Source of the DNA: an uncultured bacterium
GTDB taxonomy: Bacteria; Krumholzibacteriota; Krumholzibacteriia; LZORAL124-64-63
DNA length: 64,000 nucleotides
Direction of reading: 5' to 3'
Assembly: GCA_903912525.1 (NCBI GenBank)
Contig: CAIWHK010000009.1
Location: 1 to 64,000, forward strand
Below, piece after piece: positions 61,401 to 64,000 of this stretch (positions within the stretch are counted from its first letter, which is position 1; each line of letters begins with the position of its first letter). The notes beneath the pieces were generated by a model, which was not told the origin of the DNA, ran no database searches, and saw only the letters and a list, made by a program, of their open reading frames with translations. A program made the translations under genes and the position numbers.

Positions 61401-61992
61401 AGGCGGTCGGCTCCGAGGTCAGGCACAGGTGGTACTTCTGCTCGAGGATGCCCTCGGCCGACTCGATCAGGTGCAGGTCGGTCTCCGAGACGATGACGCC
61501 GGCGTTGTCGTTGTCGGCGATCACCAGCGGCACCAGGCCGACGCCGCCCTGCCCGTCGAACGCCTCATCGGTCGAGTTCGCCAGCACGGTCAGCGCATCG
61601 ACCTGCTCGCCTTCCTGCAACAGGTCGTCGACCGCCGAGATGGTCGCCGTGCGGGCGCGGGCCCACTCGTCGTCGACCGGCGGGAATACCAGCACCGAAG
61701 GCTCGGCCACGGCCTGCCCGCCCACGGCTTCGAGGTCCACGCGTACCGTGTCGTCCGGCACCATCAGCAGCGTGACGGTCAGCGTGCGCGTGATGCCGCC
61801 CTCGGCCAGGCGCAGGGTGTCGGTGGCGACGGTCATGATCTTCTGCTCGGGCGCGAACTCGTTCCAGTCGTTGTCCTTGTTGTCGCAGCCGGTCGCGAAG
61901 CCCAGCAGCAAGGCCGGCAACAGGGCGAACGCCGGCCACCACGACCGGTCGCCGCGCTGCTTCATCACCGGGATGCCGAGCCGTCCGCTCAC
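58438..61992 (-). CDS. Giant Calx-beta-repeat lipoprotein
   Basis: An 1184-residue surface lipoprotein. The signal runs WWPAFALLPALLLGFATGC with the lipid Cys near residue 36. The rest is about ten Calx-beta units, each with acidic Ca2+-binding lines such as VDDDDP, TVVDDDQPLL, ATSGADYTAVGTPFFIAAGQ and DPYYEGDETFTANL. Calx-beta domains bind calcium and occur in adhesins. The GTG at 61992 follows GAGAGGG; an ATG at 61965 is possible. It lies 10 bp after the upstream gene, so the two are co-transcribed. Repeats within the gene make assembly errors possible. Confidence 0.9.
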   Translation of the reverse strand: MSGRLGIPVMKQRGDRSWWPAFALLPALLLGFATGCDNKDNDWNEFAPEQKIMTVATDTLRLAEGGITRTLTVTLLMVPDDTVRVDLEAVGGQAVAEPSVLVFPPVDDEWARARTATISAVDDLLQEGEQVDALTVLANSTDEAFDGQGGVGLVPLVIADNDNAGVIVSETDLHLIESAEGILEQKYHLCLTSEPTASVTITITPSPADPTFHIVPSVVTFTTANWDQEQVIRLWSDLDQVDADDLTITISHSAASSDPQYGPGLAIADVIATVYNNTQPPVATLRPVALGGLALAEAAVATTADFQIVLSHASSLPVQLHLTTVDGTATGGADYVAMDQDVTFQPGDPLTRLVHLTVIDDDDLEDPESFEVVLTGLANALIGAEDRLSCTVADDDQTTLSLVVTPATEDAGSAQFVVSIPHAEPIPVTFTFATTAGTATSGADYTAVGTPFFIAAGQTQRIIPVVLLADPYYEGDETFTANLSQVSANAHWAGTPVSCTIVDDDPQSIALDGVTVGEAGGTAVFTLRLQAPYNAPVTLAVSTLAGDGLGSATGQEDAVAGSDYTAATGATWTIPADATTATFPVALQAGTQAEALNEYFRLRIDSGSRPGFAGLVATATVVDDDQPLLAVADVAVNESATQAVFTVRLVNTLGAAVTSTGDVTFRADTVDQTASSATDYTAVGQVFTIAAGQGSVNVPVTLHDDAWDDDNETFVLHLSAATNAAISPTEADAFCAITDDEFPSINLGAVLARANEGSTITFTVSLTTQRQAPTTYSLTLLPGTSQGAGVDYSFAQNGAQVIPAFTSSVSFTVPLLDDQLTGEIDEILHASIAGANVALGVTGLDLTIVDAPRLSIAAAPTVIEGQNAVFPVTLTAASTAPITFRVQYSSATANVLSDINGAGTGPFTIAAGATTVNVSVPTIAGDGGDNASEAFTTTLITPTNATLSGFNSATGTITDGDPSPLSFTGPASATEGTDIAFTVHLAWTSEAAIQFFVQFANGTAAGSGIDFVSAATGPYTVPAGQSNLTINVPTIDDAGPELATENFTITIINPTNAVVGATPTATGNIIDGDQPVLTITAGPAVTEGGTLSFTVTMDRQSIVPVTFNVISLDGSTQGADDYTAPIGPWTIPAGSTTRVITVPTVQDLVHENQEIMVLRLAASPTNGVLGTPVEANGVIDDDDP

Positions 61993-62002
61993 GCGTGCCC
62001 TC

Positions 62003-63112
62003 TCAATAGAACGCCACGCCCAGCGCCGCCGAGGGCGCCAGGCCGTACCAGTGATCCGTTTCCACGGGTTGCGCCCACCAGCGCATGGCCTCGACCACGC
62101 CGCAGAGCCCGATGCGCACGCCGCGGCCGGCCGCCACCTCGCGGATGGCCACCAGGCGCGCGCCGGCGCCGAACATGCGGTACTCGCGACCGCGATACCT
62201 CAACAGCTCGGTGCCGTCGAGCACCGCGCCGGCGCCCACGACGACCGACAGGCTGACCTGCGTGTCGCCGGCGGGACTGAGCCTGCCGATGCCGTAGCCG
62301 ACGGTCAGGCGATGGAAGAAGACGTCGCTCTCGCGCCCGGGCGCGAGCACCTGGTCCGTCCGGTAGCGGTTGCCGTCCCAGCCGAGCGTGACCTCGTGGA
62401 AGGGCAGCCAGCGCTCGGTCGTGTCGATGCGGTGCGGATAGTGGCTGCGCCAGGCCAGCGCGACGCCCAGCCCGGGGTCGACGCCGTTCACGCCGCCGGC
62501 GGCCTCGGTGTCATCCTTGAAGTGGCCGCCCAGCATGAACGGCACGACGGCGCGCCCGACCAGGCGCGGCACCAGCAGCAGCGAGTCGGCGGCGACGATG
62601 CGCAGGCGGCCGGCGCGCTCCTCCCAGGCGGGGTTCAGCGTGTTGGCGACCTCGAACGTCAGCCCGCCACCGACCTTGCCGCGGAACTGTGCGTAGACGT
62701 TGAACTTGTCGGCATCCAGGAGGATGTCGTAGCCCGGGTCGAAGTCGGCCGGGTCGTAGCGCCAGTCGCGCATCTCGTAGACGACGTCCACATCGGGATC
62801 GTAGACCAGGACCTGGTAGAGGCCGTTCGGCACCAGCTTGTCGCCGGGCACGATGAACTGGCCGGGATACCCGCGGTCGATGTCCGCGTACACGCAGTTC
62901 CCCCCGTGCAGGCACAATTCGACCTCGCCATGGGGGAAAAATTTGCCATCGGGATCCTGGACGGAGAAGCGCAGGAAGTGGGGCGGCTGGCCATCGACGG
63001 TGCCTGCGCGGACGCCGCCAGGCATGAGCGTGAATACCACCATAAGGGCGGCAAACAGCCCAACAAGGGCTCCCGGCATCATCGATGTCGTCCTGGCGGA
63101 CGGCAACCGCAT
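62003..63112 (-). CDS. Exported protein of unknown function, partner of the Calx-beta lipoprotein
   Basis: I do not recognise a family. The 369-residue protein has a signal peptide (MMPGALVGLFAALMVVFTLMPGGVRAG), then a carboxypeptidase-regulatory-like beta module (about 40-120: FLRFSVQDPDGKFFPHGEVELC, GQFIVPGDKLVPNGLYQVLVYD), then a region of alternating strands (about 150-369) ending LGVAFY, an aromatic end as in outer-membrane barrels. Its place just upstream of the giant lipoprotein suggests it anchors or exports it. The ATG at 63112 is chosen because of the signal peptide; the ORF upstream is Arg/Pro-rich. Confidence 0.7.
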   Translation of the reverse strand: MRLPSARTTSMMPGALVGLFAALMVVFTLMPGGVRAGTVDGQPPHFLRFSVQDPDGKFFPHGEVELCLHGGNCVYADIDRGYPGQFIVPGDKLVPNGLYQVLVYDPDVDVVYEMRDWRYDPADFDPGYDILLDADKFNVYAQFRGKVGGGLTFEVANTLNPAWEERAGRLRIVAADSLLLVPRLVGRAVVPFMLGGHFKDDTEAAGGVNGVDPGLGVALAWRSHYPHRIDTTERWLPFHEVTLGWDGNRYRTDQVLAPGRESDVFFHRLTVGYGIGRLSPAGDTQVSLSVVVGAGAVLDGTELLRYRGREYRMFGAGARLVAIREVAAGRGVRIGLCGVVEAMRWWAQPVETDHWYGLAPSAALGVAFY

Positions 63113-63302
63113 GGTCGTCCTCTCGGCGCTGGCTGCGTTCGCGGGCGGCCGCTGCGCGCGGCCCGGCCCGGTCGTTCCGGGAATCAAAAGCAAGGCGCGT
63201 TCCATCCCCCCGGGCAGTCGATTCTTGTGGTTGGCCAAATCCCATGTGGCGGGTAGGATCAGCGGGACACGACCCGACCACTCTCCCGGCAGGAGGTCCC
63301 GG

Positions 63303-64000
63303 ATGCGCCCCACGCCTCGCTTCCTCGTTCTGACGCTGATGGTCCTGGCCGCGCTCTTCGGCGGCTGCACCCACGACTCGCCCCTCACCCGACCCGATGC
63401 GCCCGCAGGAAGCCTTGTCGACAAGGGCATCCCGGCCGGCTACTACGACGCGGTCAACACCACGACCGGCGCGGCGCTGCGCGCAAGCGTCCATGCCACG
63501 ATCGACGACCACACCAAGATCCCGTACACCTCCACCGGCACCGACACCTGGATCGTGGTCGAGGCCGCCGACACCGACCCGGCCAACAGCGGGCGCGTGC
63601 TGGACGTGTACCTGAACGCCAGCTTCCCGAAGTACGGCGCGGGCAACCTCGACTACAATCGCGAGCACGTCTGGTGCAAGAGCTTCGGCTTCCCCAACGA
63701 CGGCGCGAGCAACTACCCCTACACCGACTGCCATCACCTGTTCATCTGCAACGACAGCTACAACTCGGCCCGCAACAACAAGCCGTACGGCACCGTCGGC
63801 GGCACGGCGACCGAGTACCCGACGCAGCTTGTCGGTGGCATCGGCGGCGGCAGCGGCGTCTATCCCGGCTGGTCGAACTGGAGCAACACGACGCTCTGGG
63901 AGACGTGGTGGGATCGCCGCGGCGACGTCGCCCGCGCCCTTCTGTATATGGACGTCCGCTACGAGGGCGGCACGCACGGCGCGACCGGCTACGCCGAGCC
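63303..64000 (+). CDS. Endonuclease I family exported nuclease, 3' end beyond the window
   Basis: The frame is open from the ATG at 63303 to the window end (232 residues seen). The start shows a lipoprotein signal (FLVLTLMVLAALFGGC, Cys22). The mature part has LVDKGIPAGYYDAVNTTTGAALRASVHATI and the His-Me finger region LDYNREHVWCKSFGFPNDG followed by DCHHLFICNDSYNSARNNKPYG, which is the Endonuclease_1 (EndA/NucM) catalytic core with REHVW and the later Asn. Such enzymes degrade DNA or RNA outside the cell. AGGAGG lies six bases before the ATG. Confidence 0.9.
   Translation, partial: MRPTPRFLVLTLMVLAALFGGCTHDSPLTRPDAPAGSLVDKGIPAGYYDAVNTTTGAALRASVHATIDDHTKIPYTSTGTDTWIVVEAADTDPANSGRVLDVYLNASFPKYGAGNLDYNREHVWCKSFGFPNDGASNYPYTDCHHLFICNDSYNSARNNKPYGTVGGTATEYPTQLVGGIGGGSGVYPGWSNWSNTTLWETWWDRRGDVARALLYMDVRYEGGTHGATGYAE

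Overview
The window is GC-rich chromosomal DNA from a Gram-negative, probably uncultured bacterium. It has many periplasmic c-type cytochromes, lipoproteins and predicted outer-membrane proteins. Three large secreted proteins (CotH/lamin-tail, S8 protease, GH16 glycosidase) end in the same FlgD-like, PNPFNP-containing C-terminal domain. That domain is common in the FCB superphylum and in Eisenbacteria/Krumholzibacteriota-like lineages, so I infer such an origin; there is no rRNA marker here to prove it. I see no tRNA, rRNA, prophage, IS element or CRISPR array. The many long antisense ORFs are GC-driven shadows.

Layout. 1-4.5 kb: a partial unknown gene, an ArsR-type regulator, ispH, an AT-richer intergenic region with a structured RNA candidate, and a GT-C glycosyltransferase with a TPR tail. 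4.7-15.0 kb: a respiratory island with a TauE/SafE-like membrane protein, a hexaheme cytochrome, and a cbb3 oxidase locus (ccoI, ccoS, fused ccoNO, ccoQ, single-heme ccoP, terminator, ccoG, short ccoH-like gene). 15.2-20.4 kb: an unknown protein coupled to an HD-GYP protein, then a double GT2 glycosyltransferase. 20.7-21.8 kb: a yqjD-yqjE-yqjK-like trio. 21.9-23.9 kb: nrfHA for nitrite ammonification behind an 18-bp palindrome. 24-29 kb: a SOUL lipoprotein, a DUF4397 lipoprotein and a CotH protein. 29-34 kb: a phosphoesterase and a Cache-PAS-DUF294 sensor, divergent from a DUF485/VC2705-type acetate symporter pair. 36-38.4 kb: acs with a DUF523 gene. 39-46 kb: secreted protease, GT87 glycosyltransferase, GH16 enzyme, and an RRM RNA-binding protein. 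46.7-48.8 kb: a DUF1016 (YhcG-like) nuclease gene and about 900 bp of palindromic repeats. 48.8-58.2 kb: methyltransferase, ppa, moaA-moeA-pyrC, a lipoprotein, a beta-barrel, a cyclic-nucleotide-domain/AspA fusion and a MOSC protein. 58.4-64 kb: a giant Calx-beta lipoprotein with a co-transcribed envelope protein, and a partial endonuclease I gene.

How the genes fit together: the cell probably respires oxygen at low tension with cbb3 and nitrite with NrfHA, takes up acetate under control of a membrane sensor, activates it with Acs, and exports degradative enzymes. The most unusual feature is a set of dispersed palindromes in the right half. The 14-bp core TTGCGCCGGCGCAA occurs 12 times (two imperfect), three times as pairs with an exact 34-bp period. 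A second element is a 27-bp hairpin whose arms change while keeping their pairing. One copy of it lies in frame inside the DUF1016 nuclease gene, in the manner of Rickettsia palindromic elements.
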